DNA of 64,000 nucleotides from NCBI RefSeq assembly GCF_008086545.1, contig NZ_CP043026.1, positions 1,240,001 to 1,304,000 on the forward strand, written 5' to 3'. The notes beneath the pieces are model-generated. The model searched no databases. It was not told the origin of the DNA and worked only from the letters and a program-made list of their open reading frames with translations. The stretch is from Spiroplasma chinense. GTDB lineage: Bacteria > Bacillota_I > Bacilli_A > Mycoplasmatales > Mycoplasmataceae. The position numbers were made by a program, and so were the translations under genes. Shown one piece after another: positions 41,338-52,347 of the stretch; the first letter of the stretch is position 1; each line of letters opens with the position of its first letter.

Positions 41338-42210
41338 ATGAAATTACAACATTTAGATAAAAAAAGATTAATACTAATTGACTTGGATGGAACTGCTTTA
41401 AAAGCAAATGGTGAAGAAATTCACCAAAAAACAAAAGAAGTTTTGATTAAAGCAAGAGAAGATGGACATCATGTTTGTATAATCACAGGACGTCCACATA
41501 GAGCAAGTATTCGTTTTTACAAAGAATTAGGTTTAACTACTTTATTAACTAACTTTGATGGGGCACATATTCATGATCCATTAAAAAGACGTTTTAAAAG
41601 AATAGTTTTACCAATAAGCGAAGACATTGTTCAAGGTATTATTCATAATCCAATAATTAAAGATGCTTGTCAAAACATCTTAATTGAAAACTATAACAAA
41701 GCTGTTGTAAGTAAAAAAGATGAATTTATTGAGAAATTCTTTCATTTAGATGATGTTGAAGATGATGATTACTTTATCTCTAATGTCTATGAAGCTTGAG
41801 AAGGTCCATCTACTAACGTTGTTTTATTTTTGAAAGATGATAAACAAAAGGATGAAATTTTCAGACAACTTGAAAAATTCAAAAACTCAATTAAAATTCA
41901 ATCAGGAAATGTATATGGAAACATGAGCCAAGAGGCAGTTTCTATGATTACTTTAACTAACAAAATCGTAAACAAAGGTTTTGTTTCTGATATTTTAGCT
42001 CAATACTATAACACAGATATTCGTGACGTAATTGCATTTGGAGATCAAATGAACGATTATGAAATGATTAAGAGAGTTGGTTATGGTGTAGCTATGCAAA
42101 ATGGTAGTGATGACTTAAAAAGTGTTGCTGCAGGTATTACACAACTTTCTAACGATGAAGGTGGTCTTGGTTATTACTTAGAAGCCTTGCTTGAAGGAAA
42201 AGAAGTTTAA
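41338..42210 (+). CDS. Cof-type HAD hydrolase
   Basis: 290 residues. The catalytic Asp pair is in LIDLDGTALKANG (residues ~15-27), motif II Ser/Thr is in CIITGRPH, and the C-terminal Asp motif is in AFGDQMNDYEMI near residue 238. This is the Cof/IIB subfamily, which dephosphorylates sugar or nucleotide phosphates and flavins; its substrate is not predictable. The ATG at 41338 follows AAGGA by ten bases, while the upstream GTG is less likely. It reads rightward, divergent from the lipoprotein at 40223. A TGA Trp (EAWEGPS) breaks the standard-code reading. Confidence 0.9.
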
Positions 42211-42236
42211 AAAATAGAGTTATATAACTCTATTTT
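42211..42236. terminator. Bidirectional terminator between HAD and fragment gene
   Basis: AAAATAGAGTT and AACTCTATTTT, a near-palindrome with an ATAT loop. It serves the plus-strand HAD gene and the minus-strand gene that ends at 42245. Confidence 0.85.
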
Positions 42237-42244
42237 TTTGTTCT

Positions 42245-42852
42245 CTAAAAGAAATATGCATAATGTAATTTTATACCAACATAAGCTGCATGAACATATG
42301 AAGAATTATTTCCATAATTTAGTGAAGCAACTACTTTTAATCCAAAATCAAATACATCTCTAGTTATTCAATTGATATTAAATTGAATTCTAGCAACATG
42401 TCTAGAAGCTGATGTGTGTTGGAAATAACCATCAATAACAGTATTATTAGAATCTCCTGAAGTTAGGGTTATCATATCTGCGTCATAGCCTGGTGTCCCC
42501 ATGTTGACCCCATCTTTACTGTGAGTTCATGAATTATTACCATTATTTGCAAAATTATATCCATAACTATATCTAAAATATGCGTATCTATATTTGTTCA
42601 GAAATTCCAATTTATCATTTGCTCCATAATCTCTAATATAAACTCTACTCATTGGTCTATCTATTCCAAATAGTTTTTCTCTCTGCTCTTTTGAGATTTC
42701 TTCAAATACGTCTAATGACTCCTTAAAATCTTTTGGCTTTCCAATTTTACCAGGATATCTGGATAGAATTGTTCTTTGATATACATCAGTAAAATAAAGT
42801 TGTAAATAATTTGAATATTTTTCAACTTCAATGTCATTTTTTTATCTCCCAT
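42245..42852 (-). pseudogene. Unknown gene after the ABC permease, one-base frameshift
   Basis: An ATG at 42852 starts two bases after the permease stop (42855-42857). It reads MGDKK into a run of seven A (42837-42843) and then goes out of frame. If one A is added, the frame stays open for about 200 codons to TAG at 42247-42245. The downstream part has a beta-rich aromatic pattern (RYAYFRYSYGYNFANNG, INWITRDVFDFGLKVV) with TGA Trp codons. The length (608 nt) is one base short of a multiple of three, so a single deletion fits. It is in the ABC operon and could encode a partner protein. No family is recognised. Confidence 0.5.
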
Positions 42853-42854
42853 TC

Positions 42855-44576
42855 TTATTTATAAATATTTTTTCTATAAATAAAATAACTTCCCGCGATT
42901 ATTAAAAATGGTATAAACAAAGTTATGGAATATAAAACTCCTCTACTTGGACCTGTATAGTTATAACTTAATATTTTGATCTCTTGTATCAAAGATTCTA
43001 TATCCTCAACAAATTCATAATCAACTTTATAAAAATTATATGTGTTGAACAATCCGTGAGTTTGAGCCAAAACAACCGTTTCAAAATCTAGGCTAATAAA
43101 TCCAAATGCTCTTGATACATCGAACCACATAACGGGATTTAAATAAATACCCATTCTTTCAGGTTTGGTTGCATAATATGTTTCAGGAGTATTTTGTTTG
43201 GACATAATAGATTTTTGATTCATCATTTTAAAGAGTGCAGATTGATATTTTTTCTTACCAACAGAATCAACTCAATCATCTCTAATTAACAAATCTAATT
43301 CAAATGGATCATTATATTTTGGCAATATGCCTGAGTTTTCGTTTACTATAGATCAATCAATAGGGAAAAATAAACCCATTGAGTTTATATGCCATGAAGT
43401 ACCTTTGAAATAGAAGTCTTTTTTAAATGTATCAACTATTTTTTTGTTGACTTTTTTTCATTCTTTTTTATTTGAATCTAAATTATTTTCAAATAAATTT
43501 GCAAATTCTTCCACTTCTTTTACTACATCATGACTATTAAAGTAATTATATGCACCAATATTTTTTTGATTTCTTTTAGATTGTTTTGTATTTAATAATT
43601 GCTCTTGAACTGTTGTTAAATTTGGTTTTGTATACTTAATTTCTTTATAAGCACTTGGCAACAATTTAAAATTAATTTTGTTTATAAAGTCAATAATTTC
43701 AACATCCACACCAACCTTATAAAAATCTATTCTTTTTAAGTAATCAATAGTTTTTCTATAATAATTCTGTTGAAAATCATTTAGACCCTCTTCATTCTCA
43801 AGGTGTATTGTTTCTTTCATCATATCTATATTTTTAGTTATATTTTCAATTTCATTGAAAATCACCTCGAGACTTGAATCTGTTTTAAGTTTTTTATATA
43901 AATAATGGAAATAAATGCTGTTTGCACCACCACTCAAATTGAAATCGCTTCCTCCTGAATTTGAATTTTTAGCCTTAAGTCGCACTGGGCTGAAAAACAT
44001 TTCAGCCAAAGTTGGAGACAAAGCCAATAAAGAAATTATTATTGAACATACTATCAATACTGCTTTTTTCAAGTTTAAGACTGACAGAAGTAGAGCTATT
44101 GAAGGGACAATTAAAGATAAATAAAGCAAACTGTAAAGATTTATTGTAAAAGTGTTTACAATGTTATTATTTGAACTAAAGTAAATTGAAGTTAATACTA
44201 CTATATAAGTTGCGTAAAATAAAATAATTGTAACAATAAGAGCTGTAACTACAAATATTTTTGCTAAAAATATTTGATAGGGTTTCAGACCACTTTTTAT
44301 TTCCATCATTTTTATTCCATTAGTTCTTTGTGTTCAAAAAAAGTCGTACATAAAGATTATCCCAATTATTCCGAAATGAACTCATAACATACAATAATTT
44401 ACAGTATGAATTTGAGCAAAACTAAAATCAGTTAAATTATTTTTTAATATTAATGAGTTAGCAACGGTATTAAATATTGTAAAGAAAGAAAAAGCTACTA
44501 GATTTGCAATTCAAAAGGGTTTAGAAAATAATACAGTTTTTGCAGAATATTTTGTACATACCAAAAAACTTCTCAT
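42855..44576 (-). CDS. ABC transporter permease with a large external domain (copy 2)
   Basis: 573 residues with the same architecture as the copy at 36447: membrane segments to about residue 215, a large polar region, and a final C-terminal helix ending in FIYRKNIYK. Shared motifs are NYCMLW, NGIKMMEIKSGLKPYQI, LNPVMWFDVSRAFG and YTGPSRGVLYSI. The external region differs most (many Asn, Lys, Tyr and Ser residues; LSGGANSIYFHY), so the copies may handle different cargo. It begins with one-base overlap (TAATG) after the ATPase. Confidence 0.75.
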
Positions 44577-45316
44577 TAATTTATTTCCCCCTCAAAATTT
44601 GTTAAATCACCGTATTTTTGTTCTAAACCTTTTGAATCTATATAATTAAAGTACAAATTTTCTAATTGTTCTTTGTCTTTATCAAAAGGTTTATCATAGA
44701 CAAAAACACCGTCTTTTATAATTGCAACATGATCTACTATATTTTGTAACTCATCTATTATATGACTTGTTATGATTATAGTTTTTCCTTGGTCTTTTAA
44801 CTGTTTTAATAAATTTAGCAATGCTCTTCTAGATTCAACATCTAGATTTGCAGTGGGTTCATCTAAAAAAATACACTCTGGCTCATTTATTAATGTGGCA
44901 GCTAGCATAGCTTTTTTTTGCATTCCAGCAGATAATGAAGCAAATGTTTTTTTAGTATATTTTTCTAATTCTAAGGTCTTTAACAAATGTTTCGTTCTTT
45001 CTTTAGCCTTAGAAGCACTTATCCCCACCAACTCTGCAGTGTACCTGCAGAAAAAACCGATACCTATTCCCTTAGGAAATAAACTTTGGTCTGTGTAGAA
45101 ACTAAATTTTTTTAAAAAACCTTCTGTTTCACCATTAAAAGTTATTTTTCCTTCATCGGGTAGGTACTCTTTGAATATGGTTTTTAAGAGAGTTGATTTT
45201 CCAGCTCCATTTGGTCCAAGAATAGCAAAAATTTGACCTTCTTTTATTGATAGGTCTATTTTTTTAATTCCTGCTCCGTTTTTAAAAACCTTTGACAATT
45301 GTATTATTTCAATCAT
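44576..45316 (-). CDS. ABC transporter ATPase (copy 2)
   Basis: 246 residues from the ATG at 45316, matching the length of copy 1 exactly; a further ATG 12 bases upstream is less likely. Walker A GPNGAGKSTLLK, signature LSAGMQKKAMLA, Walker B CIFLDEPTANLD and switch His ITSHIIDEL. The sequence is strongly similar to copy 1 (MIEIIQLSKVFKNGAGIKKI). A TATAAT at 45371-45366 may be the promoter. Confidence 0.9.
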   Translation of the reverse strand: MIEIIQLSKVFKNGAGIKKIDLSIKEGQIFAILGPNGAGKSTLLKTIFKEYLPDEGKITFNGETEGFLKKFSFYTDQSLFPKGIGIGFFCRYTAELVGISASKAKERTKHLLKTLELEKYTKKTFASLSAGMQKKAMLAATLINEPECIFLDEPTANLDVESRRALLNLLKQLKDQGKTIIITSHIIDELQNIVDHVAIIKDGVFVYDKPFDKDKEQLENLYFNYIDSKGLEQKYGDLTNFEGEIN

Positions 45317-45365
45317 TTTAAACCCCATTTCTAATTTGGTTTTTAAAATTTATAATTGTTATTTT

Positions 45366-45371
45366 ATTATA
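45366..45371 (-). promoter_or_regulatory. -10 element for the second ABC operon
   Basis: A perfect TATAAT on the minus strand about 50 bases from the start at 45316. The -35 region is not clear. The rest of 45317-45513 is AT-rich with no gene. Confidence 0.35.
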
Positions 45372-45513
45372 ATTACATCAGATAGATATTGTACTTTTTT
45401 TAATTGTTATACTTTAATTATAGTTAAATAAATTTTATAGTTTATTTCTTATCTTGCTAAGTTTCATTTTTTTATTTTTCATAATATGTTAGAATTTGTC
45501 TAGGAGGAAAATT

Positions 45514-45978
45514 ATGAAACTAGTTGACCACTTATATTTTTTAGATACAGGTGAAAAAGTTCACCTCTCATCATTATTGGGACCACGTGGAATGGTATTG
45601 TTTTTTTATCCAAGAGCAAATACTCCTTGATGTACTGAAGAAGTTAAAGAGTACACAAAGAGATTAAATGAATTTGAAGAACTTGAATTCACAGTTGTTG
45701 GAATCAGTGATGATACAAGTGAAGATCAAAATGAATTTGCATGTGATTTTTCACTAGATTTTCCTTTAATAGCAGATACTGAAAAAGACTTAGTACACAA
45801 ACTTGATGTTTGAGGAAAAGTTAATTGACCCGACGGAAGCATAACTGACGGAGTTAGAAGATGTACTTTTATTTTAAACACTGACTTAGAACCTGTGTTT
45901 GATTTTCAAAATGTACATCCAACACATCACATTGATGATGTTTTGAAAACTATTAAGGAAAACCCAACTAAATTCTAA
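45514..45978 (+). CDS. bcp: Peroxiredoxin, Bcp/PrxQ type
   Basis: 154 residues. The peroxidatic Cys is in PRANTPWCTEE, where the usual Gly before Cys is a TGA Trp, and the supporting Arg in VRRCTFIL. The resolving Cys five residues downstream that PrxQ enzymes use is absent (TEEVKEYT). Another Cys is in EFACDFS. It should reduce hydroperoxides with thiols. AGGAGG lies just upstream of ATG 45514. It converges on pepF with a shared terminator. Confidence 0.88.
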
Positions 45979-46022
45979 AGACTGTAAACAAAGGATGATA
46001 ATCCTTTCTCAATAGAATATTT

Positions 46023-46046
46023 AAAAAGCCCCTTTCGGGGCTTTTT
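46023..46046. terminator. Convergent terminator of bcp and pepF
   Basis: AAAAAGCCCC and GGGGCTTTTT form a ten-base stem with the loop TTTC, a typical two-way terminator. A weaker hairpin, AAAGGAT / ATCCTTT, lies just before it at 45990-46007. Confidence 0.9.
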
Positions 46047-46049
46047 ATT

Positions 46050-47825
46050 TTATAACAAACTTTCCAATTCGCTATTAAGTCTTTTAATTTCATTTATTAA
46101 AGGCATGTAAGTGTCTTCTTTTTCAAAGTCAACACCACATTCTTTTAGGATTTCAAGAGGTTTTTTTGAACCTCCTTTTTTTAAGAAATTTATAATTGCT
46201 AAATTATCTCCACTTTTAAAGTCATCAAATAATTTGAAACTTGCAACTAAATCAACTGCATATTTATATACATAAAATGGTGAGTGGAAAAAGTGAGAAA
46301 TGTATGGTCAATGATACACTTCTCTATCTTTATCATCAAACACGTCATATCCATATTCATTTTCAACTTCTCTAAATAATTCCATTAAAATTTCACTTGT
46401 TAATGGTTCTTTATCTTCTACAAGTTTATGTGCTCTATATTCAAAATCTGCAAATTGAATTTGTCTGTAAAATGTTGATATTAAATCAAAAATTCTTTGT
46501 TGTAGTAAATAGATTTTTTTATTTTTGTCATTTGTTGTACTGTATAAGAAATCAAATAATACATGTTCATTAAAAGTTGATGCAACTTCAGCTAAGATAA
46601 TTGGATAATCACTTAAAGGATATTTTTGTTCTTCTTCAGAAAATAAAGTATGTACTGAGTGTCCAACTTCATGAGCTAATGTACTTAGAGATGAAAGTTT
46701 ATCATCTCAGTTCATTAAAATTATAGGTTCTACTCCAGTTCCCCCAGAAGAATATGCTCCACTTACTTTATTGGTATCTTCAAAGTAATCAATTCTATTA
46801 TCAGAAAAAGCTATGTGTAATTTTTTAAAATACTCTGGTCCAAGTTCTGATAAAGCAGTTTTTACAGTATCGATTCCAGTTTCAACATCAAACTTTTCAT
46901 TATATTCTGAAACTAACTTTAATTCTCTATCTGTTGTATAAAAATTATCTAGTTTATTTTTTTTCTTAATTAATAAATAATAATCTTTTAAAGGTTGAAT
47001 ATGTTTCTTTCCAACTTCTAATAATTTTTTATAGATATCAACACTAACTCCATCATTAAATAATGCTTGTTCAAGTACTGAATCATAGTTTCTAACTTTT
47101 TTGTCTTCAACTTGTTTTAAAATAATTGATTCATATATTTTTGCAAAACTATATTTTCTTTGAGTTACATTGTTAAAATATTTATCTCAAACTTCTTTTC
47201 TAAAGTTTTGATCTTCAAGTGGTCGACTATCTTCTAATGTATTTTTAAAGAAAGTTGTGTCAACCACTTCTTCTTTTCCATCAACCATTACTGTACTTTC
47301 TAGTTTATCTGCATATGATAAACTGTCATACAACATAGCTGTTGCAACTCTACTTCTATCAACTTTGCTTAATAACTCTTCTTTGTGATTTTCAAGTATA
47401 TGTTTTTCTTTCTCAAAAATACTTTCAAATCTATATTTAAATTGTTCATAATCTTTATTATTTATAAAAGAAAATATTTTTTCTTTACCTATTTTTAAAA
47501 CTTCAGGAATTACAAAACTTGTTTTAACTCCAGTTTCTTGTAATACATTTGTAAATAGTGAATCTAATTCTTGAAGTTCACTATCAGTTTGGTTTATATC
47601 ATAAAGATGTATGTACTGATTTAATTTTGCCATTTTAAAGTCAGCTTCAACATCTAGGTCTAAGTAATTTTGAAAGTTTTTTTCTTCTCCTAGCTTTCCT
47701 TTTAAATCTGAAATTTTTGTTATGATATTTTCAAATTCTTCAAGGTCTTTCTTTCATTGCTCAGTATTTTCATATAGGTGGGAAAAATCCCATTTATATT
47801 CATTTTGTGCTTGTGTTCTTTTCAT
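46050..47825 (-). CDS. pepF: Oligoendopeptidase F
   Basis: 591 residues, the normal size. The zinc site HEVGH is in TLAHEVGHSVHTLF near residue 385, and the third ligand Glu is expected in ILAEVASTFNEH about 28 residues later. M3-family enzymes cut peptides of 7-17 residues in the cytosol, so this supplies amino acids from imported peptides. The ATG at 47825 begins MKRTQAQNEYKWDFSHLYEN as in other PepFs. It contains many TGA Trp codons. Neighbour of leucyl aminopeptidase, a likely functional partner. Confidence 0.95.
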
Positions 47826-47864
47826 ATATTTATATTAGCATATTTTGATTTGCTAAAACAAAGT

Positions 47865-47889
47865 AAAAACACCCTTTAAGGGTGTTTTT
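47865..47889. terminator. Terminator of the pepA gene
   Basis: AAAAACACCC and GGGTGTTTTT form a ten-base stem with a TTTAA loop, then T-rich DNA. It lies directly after the pepA stop. Confidence 0.85.
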
Positions 47890-47896
47890 AAATTTT

Positions 47897-49234
47897 TTAT
47901 TTATTTAATAATTCAAACATTGTTCTTGTCATTGGTGCTCTACCACGTCTATTTCTGTCAGCAGTTGCTGCAATATCCAAGTGAATGTATGATTTTTCTT
48001 CTGCAAATGAATTTAAGAATGCAGCTGCAGTTGATGAACCAGCTTCTCTTCCTGGTTCTGAGTTAACAAGATCTGCAACTTGTGAACATTGCATTGCTTT
48101 TAAATGATCTGCTATCATTGGTTGTCTTCAAACTGGTTCTTGTGCTGAATCTGCAGCACTTTCAAATTCTGAGTAGAATTGGTTGTCTGAAGCAAATGTT
48201 CCAGTAAATCATCTTCCTAATGCAACAGCAATAGCTCCTGTTAAAGTAGCTACAGTAATAACTCTTTCAGCTTTTTCATTTCTTACAGCGTAAGTAATTC
48301 CATCAGCCAATACTAATCTACCTTCAGCATCAGTGTTTGTAATTTCAACTGTTTGTCCGTTCATTGATGTTAAAACAGATTCTGTTAAAGTTGCTTTTCC
48401 ACCAATTCTGTTATCAGTTAATAGACCAACTGAAACTACATTACATTTTGCACCTTTTTTAGCTAAAGCCATAACTGTTGAAGAAACAATTGCAGCTCCT
48501 GACATATCAAATTTCATGTTTTCTAAGAAGTTAGCAGGTTTTAAGTTATATCCTCCTGAGTCGAAAGTAATTCCTTTTCCTACTAAAGCAGTTCTTTTAG
48601 CACTTGGATCTCCAACGTATTCTAAAACAACAACTCTTGGGTCAACATAACTTCCAGCATTAACTCCTAAAAGTAATCCCATTTTCATGTCTTCAATTTG
48701 TTTTTTATCGTAAATTGTAATTTTTACACCATTTACTGTTTTTGCTTTTTCTTCAATTCTTTTTGCAATTTCAACTGATGTACCAACGTTTGGTGGTAAG
48801 TCTTGTAAGTCTCTTGCAAAGTTTACAAATTCCATTTTAATTTCTGAGTCTTTGAAGATTGTTTCAAATTTTGCATCAAAAATTAAGTCATAATTTTTTT
48901 GTTTTTTAACTTCTTTTTTCATTTCGAACACTTGGTGTGATCAGAACATAAAACTTTCAGTTAAAACTTGGAAAACTTCTTCTTTGTTTTCAAAAACTTC
49001 AACAAATGAGTTTAAGTCTACGTTTAAATCATATTTATTATTTGCTACGAATCCCTCAACTAATTTTTTTAAAGCTTCTAAGTCAGCTTTTGCATCTACA
49101 CATAAGTAGATTGTTTTTTCTTCAGCTACTAAAGTTGAAACTCCTGCTTCTTTTAAAACAACAGAGTTAACGTTTGAATCTTTAGTACAAGCTTTCAAAG
49201 TTAATTCATAAGTATTTTTATTACTTGTAATCAT
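47897..49234 (-). CDS. pepA: Leucyl aminopeptidase (M17)
   Basis: 445 residues. The signature NTDAEGRL is intact, and metal and catalytic residues are visible in GKGITFDSGGYNLKP, MKFDMSGAA and TDAEGR. It removes N-terminal residues from peptides and is typically a hexamer. The start at 49234 lies 12 bases after GAGGAG; the ATG at 49246 is directly adjacent to GAGGAG, leaving no room, so the shorter start is preferred. Two TGA Trp codons interrupt the frame (FMFWSHQ, GRWFTGT). Confidence 0.93.
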
Positions 49235-49279
49235 TTTTTGTGTCATCTCCTCTATATATATAAGTATCTTACCACTTTA

Positions 49280-49873
49280 TTAATTAATTAAAAATTTATT
49301 ATCACAAATTTTATTTCTACATGTTCCATATATGTACATTTCAAAATATGGTTTATCTTTATGGTAAGTTAAAAATGTTCGTTTAACTCCATGACCATTT
49401 TCACATCTCATTTTTCTATTTGCTAATTTAGTATTTGTATTTGTGAACTTAGATCTTAAAGCATAAATATAATAAGTTTCTTTTTTAAGTCTTAAGTTTT
49501 GGTCTTCAATTTCACTTAAAACTAAAAATCTTAAGTTTTCTAGTTTCTTTTCTTTTTTTCTGAATTTTGAAGACTCTTTATTTTCTTTTTTAAAATTATA
49601 AATATGAGTTTTTCATCTTTGCAATATATTTATAGATTCACCAATATAAGAAAATTTTAAGGTTTTATCTTTTTTAAAAGAATATATTAAATAAACTCCA
49701 GATATTTTTTCAGGCAAGTCTTTAATGGTGTCAACATTATAGACTTGCCTTGTTTTTTCAAGTTCAGTAACAAATTTAGTGCAATATTCACTACTCGTTT
49801 GTTTGTATTTTACATCTCTACTTGTTTTTGTTTTTCAAATATATTTATATTGCTTTTCAAAATCTTTATTCAT
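49280..49873 (-). CDS. GIY-YIG nuclease domain protein
   Basis: 197 residues. It shows the GIY-YIG core: GVYLIYSFKKDKTLKFSYIGESINILQRWKTHIYNF near residues 62-95, with the catalytic Arg, and a catalytic-type Glu in LKKETYYIYALRSKFTNTN near 135. These are usually metal-dependent DNA endonucleases of repair, homing or phage origin. The N-terminus has a helical region, and a C-terminal Cys pair (CRNKICDN) may bind metal. TAGAGG precedes the ATG at 49873. It sits directly ahead of pepA with about 34 bases between. Target unknown. Confidence 0.75.
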
Positions 49874-49925
49874 GATTACCTCTAAATGTAATTATATCTT
49901 TTTTTAAATATCTATGTTAGAAAAT

Positions 49926-49950
49926 AAAAACACGTCAGTGACGTGTATTT
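49926..49950. terminator. Terminator of the lipoprotein array
   Basis: AACACGTC and GACGTGT form a stem with a short AGT loop flanked by A and T runs. It ends the six-gene leftward transcript. Confidence 0.7.
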
Positions 49951-51338
49951 TAATAATCTAAAATTGCTATCAAATAAAGAGCTTTACCTTCATCCACATA
50001 ATCTGAATTTCTTTTTCCTAACAGTTGTAAAGTATCTGCCAGTTCAAGTGTATCTGTTGGCAATAAAGGTTCTAAAACTAATTGATTGTTTTTTGACACT
50101 TCTCTAAAAACATCAAAGTCTTTGTAGATATCTAAAAATGGAACTTCATTTTTTAATTGCACATTTGCGGCATCTAAAACTTCTTTGTAACTTCCAATTT
50201 TAATATTAAAAGCATTGTAATCATCAAAAGATGTAATGTTAACATCTAGTTCTAATGTTTCTATGTTTTCATTTTTAACAATTAATTTATTTAATGCTTG
50301 AGTTTTTTTAATGTAATCTGGAGCATTAGTTAAATCAATATTGATATCAGAATCATTTAAAATTAAATCTACATCAGCTTTTTTTAATTGTTCATTTAAG
50401 CTTTTTAAAAGTTCTGCCTTAACATCTTGTTTTTTAGTTCCTGCCATAATTGTTGGACTTAATTTAAATTCACTTAAATCTCCTGGCATCACAGTAGTTT
50501 TAACTTTATTTTCATAAAGAGTATTTCCACTAATTGCTTCTATTAAAAACTCATCCCCTGGTTTTGAAACGTATTTAGAATCAAAAACAACTTGATCATT
50601 ACCTCTGTAAACAATTATTGAAACGTTTCCGTAGTAATTTGGTAGTTCATTTTTGATAGCTATTCTAACTCTTTCTATATCAAGAAAGGCTTTAATTTTA
50701 ATATTGATATTTGAAATATCTAATTTTTTAATTGTGTAAGTAGTTTTATAACTACCTGTTAGTGCTCTTGAATCCTCAGAAGCTTTTACTTCTATTACAG
50801 CTCCATCAACAATATAACCAGACATATAGTTAAATCTGTCTGAATTTTCTCCATCAACTAAAACTATAAAATCACTTTCTGAGAAGAACCTTGGATTTAA
50901 ATCATAAATTTTGTCAGATATCATTCTTTTTAAATCAGTATATCTAATCTCTTCATCAAATGATAATTTAAGTTTTGAAAGATCTGCTCTTGTATCAAAA
51001 ATTTGAAATTCAGTATCTGCAAATCTTCTAAATTCTGTATCTAATACTTTAATATGAATTACATCACCATTCTTAATAATGTAATCATCAGTTAGTTTAG
51101 TTTCTTTAGAATCTTTTTTAATGTAAACTTCGTACTCACTCATTAATAAGAAATAATTTGTGCTAGCATAAGAATCTCAGATTTTATATTTAACTTGTTT
51201 ACCATTATCCCCAACAAAAATATTTGAAACTTCTGGAAGTGTGGCAAAACCCATTTTTGGTTCACCACAAGAAACCGCTAACGAAGATGAACTTGCAGCA
51301 ATTGTAAAAGATCCTAATAATTGTAAAATTTTTTTCAT
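49950..51338 (-). CDS. Long-type (A) tandem-module lipoprotein, cassette 3
   Basis: 462 residues with Cys at position 24 of the signal peptide (MKKILQLLGSFTIAASSSSLAVSC). The mature part is about five copies of an ~85-95 residue module. Each copy has a helix, then a strand, a turn with an Asp, and a pattern such as DDYIIKNGDVIHIKVLD and GYIVDGAVIEVKASED. It pairs with the short-type gene 51350-52315 upstream, eleven bases away. The frame runs through a TGA Trp (KIWDSYAS). Predicted extracellular, membrane-anchored; function unknown. Last gene of the array, followed by the terminator 49926-49950. Confidence 0.82.
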
Positions 51339-51349
51339 TTCATCATCAC

Positions 51350-52315
51350 CTAATACCTTACCATTTTAATTGCAACTTCTGCTTCTTCAAAAATGTTTCC
51401 CATTGTTTTAACAACAACCTGGTCTCCAGTTTGCAGAGCATTTAAATTGTCATCTCATGCTAAAATTTCTGTACTTCCATCTTTGTGGGTTCTAATAACT
51501 TCTTTGACTTTTCAATCTTCATTTTCTATAGTTGAAGATACTTGAAAATAATAAGACTCTAATAAATTTTGTAATCCATATTCAAAACGGTCTACAAATA
51601 ATTCTTTATCGTTTTGACCAGTCATGTTAGCCATTTCTATTACAAATGGTTTTAAATTATATTTTCTAAATTCATTTTCCAAAATTTTAGATCCTGAAAA
51701 CATTTCTGCACCTTTTTGTGCAACCATTTTAATTCTATTACCAGCACCAATTTGTGTAGTTAGATTAGTGTCGTCAATTAAAACAAAACCTTGTTTTGTT
51801 TCGGCATAAACATCTACTTTTGGATCTGGACCGTCACTGTATCTTTCTATTTCTTTAATAACCTCTTCTTTTAAAGTCTTATATGTGTTTGTAAAAAACA
51901 TTCTCTTGCCATCCAATATATAAGAAAAATTAGACATTCCTAGATCAGTACCTTTCGCTCTTGCTCATGTTGTGAAATAACCTCCATAAGGATCTGCACT
52001 TCTTTTTGCAGCAACAAGAATTTTATCGTCGTATTCAGCTATATAATCATCATTAAAATCTATCATCACTTCATTTCTTACCATGTAGACATCAACACTT
52101 CGTATAGAAAGTCTTCTTCCAAAATCACTTAAAGCTTTGTCTAGGTTTTCTAAAATCTCTTCTTTTGTTTCATTAACATACATTTTAAAATTTATTTGAC
52201 TTATATTTTTTCCCGGGAATTGCTCACCCACCGAGGTAAATGTACCGCAAGCAGTTGTTAATGCTGGCGTTGCAATAATACTTACTGCACCCAATAAACT
52301 CAATATTTTTTTCAT
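51350..52315 (-). CDS. Short-type (B) tandem-module lipoprotein, cassette 3
   Basis: 321 residues; lipobox Cys at 23 (MKKILSLLGAVSIIATPALTTAC). It has a module with SVDVYMVRNEVMIDFNDDYI, then ILVAAKRSADPYGG and two more module-like stretches. It is a paralogue of 53748-54680 and 56099-57040. ISQINFKMYVNETKEEILENL corresponds to ISYIEFSLRLEATQKEVLEDL in the first copy. It ends eleven bases before the long-type gene with GGTGATG before the next start. TGA Trp codons occur in the frame. Confidence 0.82.
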
Positions 52316-52347
52316 TTATTTGTCCTCTCTCTCATTCATACTCTTTT

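Noticed and set aside
49234-49246. pepA start at 49246
   Set aside because: GAGGAG touches that ATG directly; the ATG at 49234 has proper spacing.
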